This document shows, in pieces, positions 44,249 through 51,599 of a DNA stretch of 64,000 nucleotides. Made by a program: the position numbers and the translations under genes. How positions within the stretch are numbered: the first letter of the stretch is position 1; every line of letters begins with the position of its first letter. Under the pieces are notes generated by a model, which saw only the letters and a list, made by a program, of their open reading frames with translations, searched no databases and was not told the origin of the DNA. The DNA comes from Candidatus Magnetocorallium paracelense (GTDB taxonomy: Bacteria > Nitrospirota > Thermodesulfovibrionia > Thermodesulfovibrionales > Magnetobacteriaceae), in contig JAREWP010000015.1 in the NCBI GenBank assembly GCA_029001845.1, forward strand, positions 1 through 64,000, given 5' to 3'.

Positions 44249-44287
44249 AAAAAAGGCGTTTTGCCCTTGTGACAAAACGCCTTTTTT
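44249..44287. terminator. Bidirectional intrinsic terminator
   Basis: AAAAAAGGCGTTTTG and CAAAACGCCTTTTTT form a perfect 15-bp stem with a 9-base loop. The A-run and T-run at the two ends let it work on both strands. It lies between the convergent glgB and 3D-domain genes. Confidence 0.93.
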
Positions 44288-44291
44288 ATTT

Positions 44292-44831
44292 TTAACCGTT
44301 AAATGAAGTATTGTTTTCTACGTTAGTATAATAGACCTTGAGTTTTTGTCTGCCAAATCTCTTGGCGTCTTCATACTTATCAAAGTAAATATCGATAATT
44401 TTACCTTTTATCAATCTGCCTGTATCCTCTGCGACTCTCCATCCAATACCCTCTATGTAAACAAGAGAGCCCAAGGGAATAATTTTCGGATCCACGGCGA
44501 CTGTTCTCAAACTGTTTGGCGTTGTGCCTGTTTTGGTCTTTTTGTGCTTCGCCCATTTTCCGCAGCTTTTATAGGAAGGATCGTATGCTGTCACCTCGAA
44601 AAGGTCAGAGCTGTAACTGGAAAAAAGAGATACATTCTCTTCTTCGACTTCGAACAACTGCCTGTTAAGGGAAACGTTCTCGTCTTTCAACTCAAGATTT
44701 GTACTGTTAAGCACGGTATTACTGCTTTTAAGCTCTGCTATCTCTCCCTCTACCTTGTAAAAGTAAGTACCTGATGTAAATATAAATGTGATACTTAAAA
44801 AAAGGAGTAAGATCATCGCCTTTTTACACAT
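44292..44831 (-). CDS. 3D-domain protein (putative peptidoglycan-active)
   Basis: 179 aa. An N-terminal TM/signal segment (5-22) leads into a short coiled coil (~28-65), then a 3D domain: FEVTAYDPSYKSCG, TVAVDPKIIPLGSLVYI, AEDTGRLIKGKIIDIYF. The DTG and DIYF aspartates are the conserved ones in the family. The fold is shared with the catalytic part of MltA-type lytic transglycosylases and with resuscitation-promoting proteins, so it probably acts on peptidoglycan outside the inner membrane. AGGAGGT lies at ideal spacing. Single gene with its own terminator. Confidence 0.88.
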   Translation of the reverse strand: MCKKAMILLLFLSITFIFTSGTYFYKVEGEIAELKSSNTVLNSTNLELKDENVSLNRQLFEVEEENVSLFSSYSSDLFEVTAYDPSYKSCGKWAKHKKTKTGTTPNSLRTVAVDPKIIPLGSLVYIEGIGWRVAEDTGRLIKGKIIDIYFDKYEDAKRFGRQKLKVYYTNVENNTSFNG

Positions 44832-45373
44832 AAAGAAGTTACCTCCTGAAAATTATATTAGTCTTTTCTAAATCATAATGATGAAGAGTATGGATTAATA
44901 TGCAAAATAATTGCCGGCTCCTTCATACAAGACTAATTTTGTCCTTTTTGCATAAAAAACAAGGATTCGCTTGTTATACGACTGTCAGGCAAGGGCTAAA
45001 AAACAGTGCATCAATATTACAATTCTGTGGCTGGATTACAACACTCTATATGAAATCAGAAACACTGCCAATCAAAGGCCCTTATCCTCTGTAACAGGAA
45101 AATTCAAAGCCATGGCATAAAGTTTCCTGTCAGCTCTTGCCTCGCCATAAAGTCTGTTAAGAGTCAATAGAGCTTTTCTATTCATATGCTTCACATCCCG
45201 GGAAAAGTGTTATATTATTGCACCCATTGTGGATTATTATTGTTTTTGATGTGATTTATACTTACCTTTGACTGGTATATCATTATTAATGACAGGAAGT
45301 CACAGTATGTCCTGTTCGTTGAAATTACGCCCTTTATTATGATATCCTCAATAGTCAGGCAATATTCAATACT
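44832..45373. other. Intergenic region without a convincing gene
   Basis: About 540 bases lie between the 3D-domain gene and the palindromic element. Short frames on both strands lack ribosome sites or recognisable products. A 37-codon minus-strand frame at 45072-45185 looks protein-like but unsupported. Confidence 0.5.
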
Positions 45374-45493
45374 ATTAACTTAAGGAGTGAAGCACCTTCC
45401 GACGGAAGCGGGTCATGTTTGAGAAGGCGCAGCGAAGCGGAGCCTTCGAGTTTAGCCGCTGAAGGCGGATGGTGCTTTGCTCCTTAAGTTAAT
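45374..45493. repeat. Structured palindromic repeat element
   Basis: The ends ATTAACTTAAGGAGTGAAGC and GCTCCTTAAGTTAAT pair over more than 20 positions with few mismatches, continuing as GCACC/GGTGC. Inside are two smaller GC-rich hairpins (AAGGC...GCCTT at 45424-45445 and CCGCTGAAGGCGG). The element would fold into a branched structure and is much more GC-rich than its surroundings. Confidence 0.7.
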
Positions 45494-45504
45494 GACAGTG
45501 AGGC

Positions 45505-45535
45505 AATATTGTTAATCCTGCCTGAATCTTTTTAC
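45505..45535. repeat. Short ACAGGAT-type dispersed repeat
   Basis: TTGTTAATCCTGCCTGAATC matches the minus-strand form of the unit at 8612-8637. It directly precedes the FHA-cyclase gene. Confidence 0.45.
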
Positions 45536-45569
45536 AGACAAGCAATTACTTGTTTTTCTATATCAAACT

Positions 45570-46766
45570 TTGAAGCAACAGAGAATAGATAAAACGAATC
45601 CATTGATTTCTCAGAGCGATATTCAGGACTCCGATAACCAATGGTTTGACAAAACCATTGTAGGCAGCATAGAAATGCTCGACCCCCTAACCGAGGACAA
45701 GGGGCTTACTCTTAAAATCGAATATACCAATCTCCCTCTCACAATGACTCCTGTTATAATTGGACGCGACCCCAAGTGTACATTGCAGATTAGGGACGGT
45801 AAAGTCTCCAGGTTTCATGCAATTGTTTACAGATTTGGCAAAAACTTTATTATCCGTGATCTTAACTCAACAAACGGCGTTTTTCTTAATGGAGTGAAAA
45901 TATCCGCCAAGGAGCTTCAAAAGGACGACGAGATTACTATCAGCAATCATACAATTGTTGTCACTGAAGGTCCGCCTCTTTTAGCCGGCTATTCCAATGA
46001 ATGCGCCATTCTATTTTACGACATAGCGAATTCTACAAACCTCTGCGAAATATATGGCGATAAATTTTTAAATTATGTAAAGAGACTGGTAGAAACACTA
46101 TACAACAAGACGCTGTTACATAACGGTTGCCCTGTTAAAAATCTTGGAGACGGCATGATGGCGGCTTTTGGAATTTGGGACGATGGAATCATCGAAAAAT
46201 CGCCTGTAGAAGAAGCATTGGCATTCGCCATAGAGGCATCCGCCCTGCCGGGCATTCGCGACCTTCCTGAAATTCATAAAAGAATCGGTATCGCATTCGG
46301 CCCTGTTACGAAAGACGAAACAGACGGTCTCGATCTGTATGGAGATACAGTCAATCTGGCCTCCAGGATCGAATTTTCCAACAAACTCTACGGAACCGCC
46401 ATTATGATGGATTCCGAATGTTATGACAGGATGACAGATAAGAAGTTTCTTCGTGAAATCGACAAAGTACGCGTTCAGGGCAAAAACGCCGCTGTCACAA
46501 TATATTCCTATGACTTACAGGCTCAATCGATTGGAGCAGGCGAATCGATGAAATCGATTATCGAGAGGAACAAGGTCTATCGCGCCGGTATAAATGCTTA
46601 TCGGGCGGGAGATTTTCAAAAGGCCCTTCTGTTTTTTACAAAAGGCGCCGTGATGAAAGATCCTCCCAGTCGTCATATGAAACAACGAGTGGAAACGATA
46701 TTAAACAAAAAAACAAAATTAACGATTGGGAACTGGGATGGTATCTGGAATATTGAAAAAGAATAG
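45570..46766 (+). CDS. FHA-domain class III adenylate/guanylate cyclase
   Basis: 398 aa. The FHA domain lies at ~50-130 (VIIGRDPKCTLQIRDGKVSR, FHAIVYRFG, DLNSTNGVFLNG), with the usual phosphothreonine-binding R, S, H and N residues. The class III cyclase domain is at ~145-320: AILFYDIANST and KNLGDGMMAAFG supply the two metal Asp, and LYGDTVNLASRIE the transition-state Asn and Arg. The C-terminus has a TPR-like helix pair. It should make cyclic nucleotide under control of a phosphoprotein partner. The start is uncertain: TTG at 45570 is the best available, and there is no ribosome site or earlier ATG. Confidence 0.88.
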   Translation: MKQQRIDKTNPLISQSDIQDSDNQWFDKTIVGSIEMLDPLTEDKGLTLKIEYTNLPLTMTPVIIGRDPKCTLQIRDGKVSRFHAIVYRFGKNFIIRDLNSTNGVFLNGVKISAKELQKDDEITISNHTIVVTEGPPLLAGYSNECAILFYDIANSTNLCEIYGDKFLNYVKRLVETLYNKTLLHNGCPVKNLGDGMMAAFGIWDDGIIEKSPVEEALAFAIEASALPGIRDLPEIHKRIGIAFGPVTKDETDGLDLYGDTVNLASRIEFSNKLYGTAIMMDSECYDRMTDKKFLREIDKVRVQGKNAAVTIYSYDLQAQSIGAGESMKSIIERNKVYRAGINAYRAGDFQKALLFFTKGAVMKDPPSRHMKQRVETILNKKTKLTIGNWDGIWNIEKE

Positions 46767-46871
46767 ATGACACGATAAATCCTATGCTCAACAAATCGAA
46801 TGTAGGTAAATTACCTACATAAAAATCGGCTTTTTACCACATATTTTTTTGCCCCAATTACTTTATTATTC

Positions 46872-47044
46872 GTAACTGTTAAAAGAGTTTAAGGATCGGT
46901 GGTCTGTTTAAAAAGATTCCTCTTGTTTTTATGGTAAGAACTCCGAAAAGGGTGGAAATGCCTGTTATGCTCATGAAATTCAATAAAAAAGCTCCATTTT
47001 ACCTTTAACTGACCTCTGACCTCAGATCACTGTGAACAGTTACA
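46872..47044. repeat. MITE-like inverted-repeat element, copy 3
   Basis: The right end TGACCTCTGACCTCAGATCA and CTGTGAACAGTTACA match copy 2 almost exactly. The left end CGTAACTGTTAAAAGAG is a decayed inverted partner. It occupies most of the 371-base gap between the FHA-cyclase and GAF-ATPase genes. Confidence 0.6.
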
Positions 47045-47137
47045 TAATTTCTTGCATTCTGTTTCCATAACTACTATACTATCATACTGCTATTAATATC
47101 GGCCTGCTTCCATAGCAGTTATCACCGAGAATATATA

Positions 47138-49405
47138 ATGGAAAAAGAAAAATCTAAATACAGCAATCGGTTTATTAATTTAATAAACCGAATTCACTCG
47201 GCCAAATCACTGGACGATATATTGGTCGGTGCGAAAGACCGTATTATTACATTTGTAGACGCCGATCGTATGACAATTTATGGTATAGACGCTTATAACA
47301 AAGAGCTTTACTCGAAATTTATGAGTGAAGGGGAAGTGAAAGAGATCAGAGTGCCTATTTCCCCCAAAAGCATCTCCGGATACTGCGCTTATAAAAACAG
47401 TCTTTTGAATGTTGCCGATGTTTACAACAATGCGGAACTTGCAAAAATCGACATCGATCTTGCCTTCAATAAAAGCTGGGACGAAAAAACAGGCTACAGA
47501 ACCAAACAGGTACTTGCCGCCCCTATCAGACATGAGAACAATCTCTATGGTGTCATTCAGTTTATAAATAAAAAAAACGGAGATCATTTTACCGATGATG
47601 ACATATCGGGCGTTCTTGATATAGCGAATGTCCTTGGGATCGCATTTTACAACCTGAAAATGAGATCAAAGACAAAATTCGTCTATCTTCTGAATCAGGC
47701 ATTAATAACGGAAAATGAATTAAATAAAGCAATGGAAAAGGCCAGAGAAACAAAAACGGATGTAGAATCCGTAATTATGAACGATTATAAAATCGGGAAA
47801 GACGATATACTGAAATCTCTCTCCAATTTTTACGGTTATCAGGCTTTTGACAAAACCGATAACATCATTATTCCCGATGATCTTTTAAAAGGTCTGAACC
47901 TTGTTTATCTTAAGAAAGTATTATGGATACCAGTTAAAAGAGAAGAGAGAACAATAGTCATCGCCGTTCATGAACCCTCTCAGGTAATTACAGGCGAAAT
48001 TAAAACATTGATAAAGTCGGATGAATATGAATTCAGGATAGCCTTAAAAAACGATATTATAAAACTGATTAACTCTGCTCAATCCAAAAAATTCGAAGAT
48101 GGCGCCTCTGCCACCGATCTTGTAGGACAGCTCGAGGTTATCGATGAGGAAGTGAACGAAGAAGGAGGCATGGATGAAAGCGACAGCGCCATCGTAAGAA
48201 TAGCCAATCAGATTATTGTAGACGGTTTTAAAAAAGGCGCTTCCGACATACATATCGATCCCGATATAACCAGAAGGATAGTGGATATCAGATACAGAAT
48301 TGACGGCACATGTTTTAATCATCTCGAAATACCATATAGCCATGCAAACGCAATGGTTTCAAGAATAAAGATTATGTCCAATCTCGACATATCCGAAAAA
48401 AGACTGCCACAGGACGGAAAGATTAAATTCTACTATAAACCTGCAAAAAGAAATATCGAACTTAGAGTTGCGACTGTTCCAAGCGCCAAAGGCGAAAATA
48501 TCGTCATGAGAATCCTCGCTGCAAGCGAACCGATTCCGCTTGAAAAACTAAGGCTTTCGAAATGGAACTACGAAAAATTCAGTGAGATTATAAAAAGACC
48601 TTACGGTATTGTTCTCGTTGTAGGACCGACAGGCTCAGGTAAAACCACTACCCTTCACAGTGCATTGGGAAAAATTAACACTCCGACCAAAACGATATGG
48701 ACAGCCGAAGATCCGGTTGAAATAACGCAAAAAGGATTAAAACAGGTACAGGTACAGGCAAAGATAGGATATACCTTTGCCTCGGCAATGCGTGCCTTTC
48801 TCAGAGCTGACCCCGATATTATCATGGTTGGTGAAATGAGAGACGAAGAGACAGCCGGAACCGGCATAGAGGCTTCATTAACAGGGCATCTTGTTTTCAG
48901 CACACTGCATACAAACAGCGCTCCCGAAACGATCACAAGGCTTTTGGACATGAATCTGGACCCCTATAATTTCGCCGACGCTCTGTTGGGCATTCTGGCT
49001 CAGAGACTTCTTAAAACTCTTTGTAAAGAGTGCCGGATAGAATACCAACCGTCAAGAGATGAATTCGACAGATATGTGAAAGATTATAATGAGTTCGGAG
49101 AGGACCATTTTACAGGACTGGGAATTAAATACAACAACGATTTTAAGTTATTTAAGAGGAGCGAGAAGGGATGCGATTTTTGTATGGGCTCAGGTTATAA
49201 AGGAAGAATCGGCGTACATGAAATGCTTATCGGCACCGGTGATGTTAAAAATGCGATTCAAAGAAGGGCATCCATAGAAGATCTTAGAAAAATCGCCATC
49301 AAGGACGGCATGAGGACTCTTTATCAGGACGGAATTGAGAAAGTGTTGCAGGGACATACAGACCTTGAGGAAGTAAGAAATGTAGTAAAGAGCCAGGCAG
49401 ATTAG
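47138..49405 (+). CDS. GAF-domain secretion/pilus ATPase (GspE/PilB family)
   Basis: 755 aa. A GAF domain (~15-175) is fused to an N1E/MshEN-like region (~185-300), followed by the T2S/T4P assembly ATPase core: ASDIHIDPD, Walker A GPTGSGKTTT near 495, Asp box, Walker B DPDIIMVGEMRD near 557, and HLVFSTLHTN. The zinc site is C-K-E-C near 628 and CDFCMGSGYKGRIG. GAF at the N-terminus suggests control by a small ligand, perhaps the cyclic nucleotide of the FHA-cyclase just upstream (inference). It powers a type IV pilus or type II secretion machine encoded elsewhere. The ribosome site is weak. Confidence 0.92.
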   Translation: MEKEKSKYSNRFINLINRIHSAKSLDDILVGAKDRIITFVDADRMTIYGIDAYNKELYSKFMSEGEVKEIRVPISPKSISGYCAYKNSLLNVADVYNNAELAKIDIDLAFNKSWDEKTGYRTKQVLAAPIRHENNLYGVIQFINKKNGDHFTDDDISGVLDIANVLGIAFYNLKMRSKTKFVYLLNQALITENELNKAMEKARETKTDVESVIMNDYKIGKDDILKSLSNFYGYQAFDKTDNIIIPDDLLKGLNLVYLKKVLWIPVKREERTIVIAVHEPSQVITGEIKTLIKSDEYEFRIALKNDIIKLINSAQSKKFEDGASATDLVGQLEVIDEEVNEEGGMDESDSAIVRIANQIIVDGFKKGASDIHIDPDITRRIVDIRYRIDGTCFNHLEIPYSHANAMVSRIKIMSNLDISEKRLPQDGKIKFYYKPAKRNIELRVATVPSAKGENIVMRILAASEPIPLEKLRLSKWNYEKFSEIIKRPYGIVLVVGPTGSGKTTTLHSALGKINTPTKTIWTAEDPVEITQKGLKQVQVQAKIGYTFASAMRAFLRADPDIIMVGEMRDEETAGTGIEASLTGHLVFSTLHTNSAPETITRLLDMNLDPYNFADALLGILAQRLLKTLCKECRIEYQPSRDEFDRYVKDYNEFGEDHFTGLGIKYNNDFKLFKRSEKGCDFCMGSGYKGRIGVHEMLIGTGDVKNAIQRRASIEDLRKIAIKDGMRTLYQDGIEKVLQGHTDLEEVRNVVKSQAD

Positions 49406-49415
49406 TTTTTAGCCT

Positions 49416-49562
49416 TAAAAACAGCAGTCAGCTTTCAGCGAAGGAAAATTAAAGCGCTACGTTTAAAATAGCGCTCACCTAAAAGTGATATGCAGGTTAT
49501 TAAGCAAAACGTTGAAAACAGAGAGCTGACCGCTGAATGCTGATAGCTGACGGCTGTTTTTA
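49416..49562. repeat. Imperfect long inverted repeat
   Basis: AAAACAGCAGTCAGCTTTCAGCG on the left pairs imperfectly with CGCTGAATGCTGATAGCTGA plus CGGCTGTTTTTA on the right. It separates the convergent GAF-ATPase and lipoprotein genes and could serve as a two-way terminator. Confidence 0.6.
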
Positions 49563-49590
49563 GTTTAAAAGTAAAATGGGATAAATTCCT

Positions 49591-51573
49591 TCATTTGGCG
49601 ATTACTTTATCCTTTATCTTTACATCTTCTCCCTTTTCACTTATTAGCGCAACTGAAAACTCTTTATATATATCCTTTAATCTTGCCTCTCCCAAATCTA
49701 CGGATTCGGCGCCGAGAGACTTGCCTGTGAGAGGATGTATAATCTCGGGGCCCGTTCTATAGATAATGAACTTTATCCCCTCTTTTATTTTGCTGTCAAT
49801 GCCGAGATCGATATAGATGCTGTTACCGTCCTTTTTAATAACAATTCCTTCTGACAAAGGAAAATCGCGACTGAACTTATACGCCAGCCCGTCCATCAAC
49901 GTTTTTACGACAGGGAGGCTTTTATCCTCTTCAAATACATCGTTAGCAGTCAGTATGGCGCTTGTCTCTGTATCCACCATTCTTGCGATGACTTCAATGG
50001 AACTCTCCTTTTCTATTATACTGCCGGTAATGATGCTCTCAGCTCCGAGAATGCGCCCTGTCTTTACGGCGGACGAGCGATCCACCAGTTCCGTACTGCT
50101 CAGTTTCAGCTCATTGAGGACTTCATCAATCTTACTCCTTTCTACAACCTTGAATCTCCCGTCCTCTACAAAAGAAGAAATCAGGTTGTCATAAACAGCG
50201 TCTCCCGTAACGGTGCCGGTTCCCTTTCTCTCAAATGGCATCAAGGCCACGCTCATTCTTGATGTTCCTTTCCTGACGGACTGAACCTTTCTTCTAATCG
50301 AAAACTCCTTGACGCTCCTGTTTCCCCCTTTGTCACGGACAGTTATAATAATTCTGTTGTTCCCCTTGCCAAGAGCAATCATATGGGAGAAGAATATCGT
50401 TTTCCCGCTTCGTTTTAAAATTTCCTCATCATTGATTTTCAGAGACTCTATTCTGTTGTCATCGGTCGCCTTTCCCTCTATAAATAATTTGTCGTCATAT
50501 ATCTCAATGTCATCAAAGAGTTGTTTTAAAGTAATTACCGGAGGATTCTTATCCAGGATCGAACCAATTCCAAGTGCAAAGAGATCATTTTTTCCGGCAA
50601 AAAGCGGCCATGTTTCAAATATCGAAACCTCTTCATGTAAACCGGTCTCGGCAACTGTCATATTGCCGGCCCTGTCCATTGCAGTAAGAACAATATCATC
50701 GCTCCCCTCAGGCAAAGGGAATTCCTCTTTGAAATCGATCTCCTTTGCCGGAACAATATCAACTGTACGATTCTCTATAGTCAGTCCCGTAACTTCTGAT
50801 TTGTCATAAATATATCCCTCTATTACCAACTTGCCCTCTTTTGTGTAAAGCTCCTCTATATTAATGATCGGGCCCTGACGATCTCCATATATTCGGAAGG
50901 TTTTGAGAATTGTTTTCCCTGAAAGATCACCGGCTTTTATCTCTATAGAATTCAGACCTTCCTGTAATTGAAGATTGCCTGAAAAGGGGTATCTCTTTTT
51001 TGCAAGTTCAATAAAGAGCGGCCTTTTATTGATTGACAGGGAAGAGACATAGTGGTCATCACTTGCTACGCCTTCTATTTTCACTGTCAGTGAGTTGGTG
51101 ACAAGAGGCAGAGGAGACAATTCCAGTACAGGAGGGAGAGTATCGGAACGATTGTCTTCAAGCCGGGCTTTACGGCTCTTGTTCAGGAAATAACAGGCCC
51201 TTGCGCTTTTGGCAGTGGACAGGGAGGACTCAAGCTCTTTAATTGCATCATCGATTTTCCCGATCTTAAAATATTGAATTCCCAGTTCTCTGTGGGGAAA
51301 GTAGTCCTGAAAATGCATGCCATAGGTGCGGGCCATCCATTTGTCATAGCCCCTCTGTTTTACAGCCTCTTTAAAGTCATTCATCGCCTCTTTGTAGAAG
51401 CCACCTTCTCCAAAGGAGACTCCCCTTTCATAGTAATTCCACCATCTGTGCCTGAAAAGTCCGCTCGTAACACCGTACTGATCACCGTCCTTTATATATT
51501 GCGATTCCTGAGAAGCGCAACTAAGTGTGATACAAAGAAGTAGAAGGATTATCGTTTTCCTTAAAATTAACAT
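49591..51573 (-). CDS. Probable lipoprotein with TPR, Ig-like repeats and FlgO/CsgG-like C-terminus
   Basis: 660 aa. The signal peptide ends in a possible lipobox (ITLSCAS). Two or three TPR-like helices (EGGFYKEAMNDFKEAV, GIQYFKIGKIDDAIKELE) precede Ig-like beta repeats (KLVIEGYIYDKSEVTGLTIE; KLFIEGKATDDNRIESLKIN). A FlgO/CsgG-like domain starts at MSVALMPFERKG (about 440) with FKVVERSKIDEVLNEL and LGAESIITGSII, then a small beta domain. The last ~220 residues parallel the C-terminus of the cyclase-CHAT protein encoded 26 bases upstream (VVDRALLDKLLEELKLGSSE). It is likely an outer-envelope partner of that protein. Confidence 0.82.
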   Translation of the reverse strand: MLILRKTIILLLLCITLSCASQESQYIKDGDQYGVTSGLFRHRWWNYYERGVSFGEGGFYKEAMNDFKEAVKQRGYDKWMARTYGMHFQDYFPHRELGIQYFKIGKIDDAIKELESSLSTAKSARACYFLNKSRKARLEDNRSDTLPPVLELSPLPLVTNSLTVKIEGVASDDHYVSSLSINKRPLFIELAKKRYPFSGNLQLQEGLNSIEIKAGDLSGKTILKTFRIYGDRQGPIINIEELYTKEGKLVIEGYIYDKSEVTGLTIENRTVDIVPAKEIDFKEEFPLPEGSDDIVLTAMDRAGNMTVAETGLHEEVSIFETWPLFAGKNDLFALGIGSILDKNPPVITLKQLFDDIEIYDDKLFIEGKATDDNRIESLKINDEEILKRSGKTIFFSHMIALGKGNNRIIITVRDKGGNRSVKEFSIRRKVQSVRKGTSRMSVALMPFERKGTGTVTGDAVYDNLISSFVEDGRFKVVERSKIDEVLNELKLSSTELVDRSSAVKTGRILGAESIITGSIIEKESSIEVIARMVDTETSAILTANDVFEEDKSLPVVKTLMDGLAYKFSRDFPLSEGIVIKKDGNSIYIDLGIDSKIKEGIKFIIYRTGPEIIHPLTGKSLGAESVDLGEARLKDIYKEFSVALISEKGEDVKIKDKVIAK

Positions 51574-51599
51574 ATACTAAAATTTCCTCAGAGAGCATT

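Noticed and set aside
44900-45094. 64-codon plus-strand ORF
   Set aside because: No ribosome site, no recognisable domain, and composition like the surrounding intergenic DNA.
45072-45185. 37-codon minus-strand ORF (MNRKALLTLNRLYGEARADR...)
   Set aside because: The residue mix looks protein-like, but there is no ribosome site and no longer frame; it may be a fragment, but I cannot support it as a gene.
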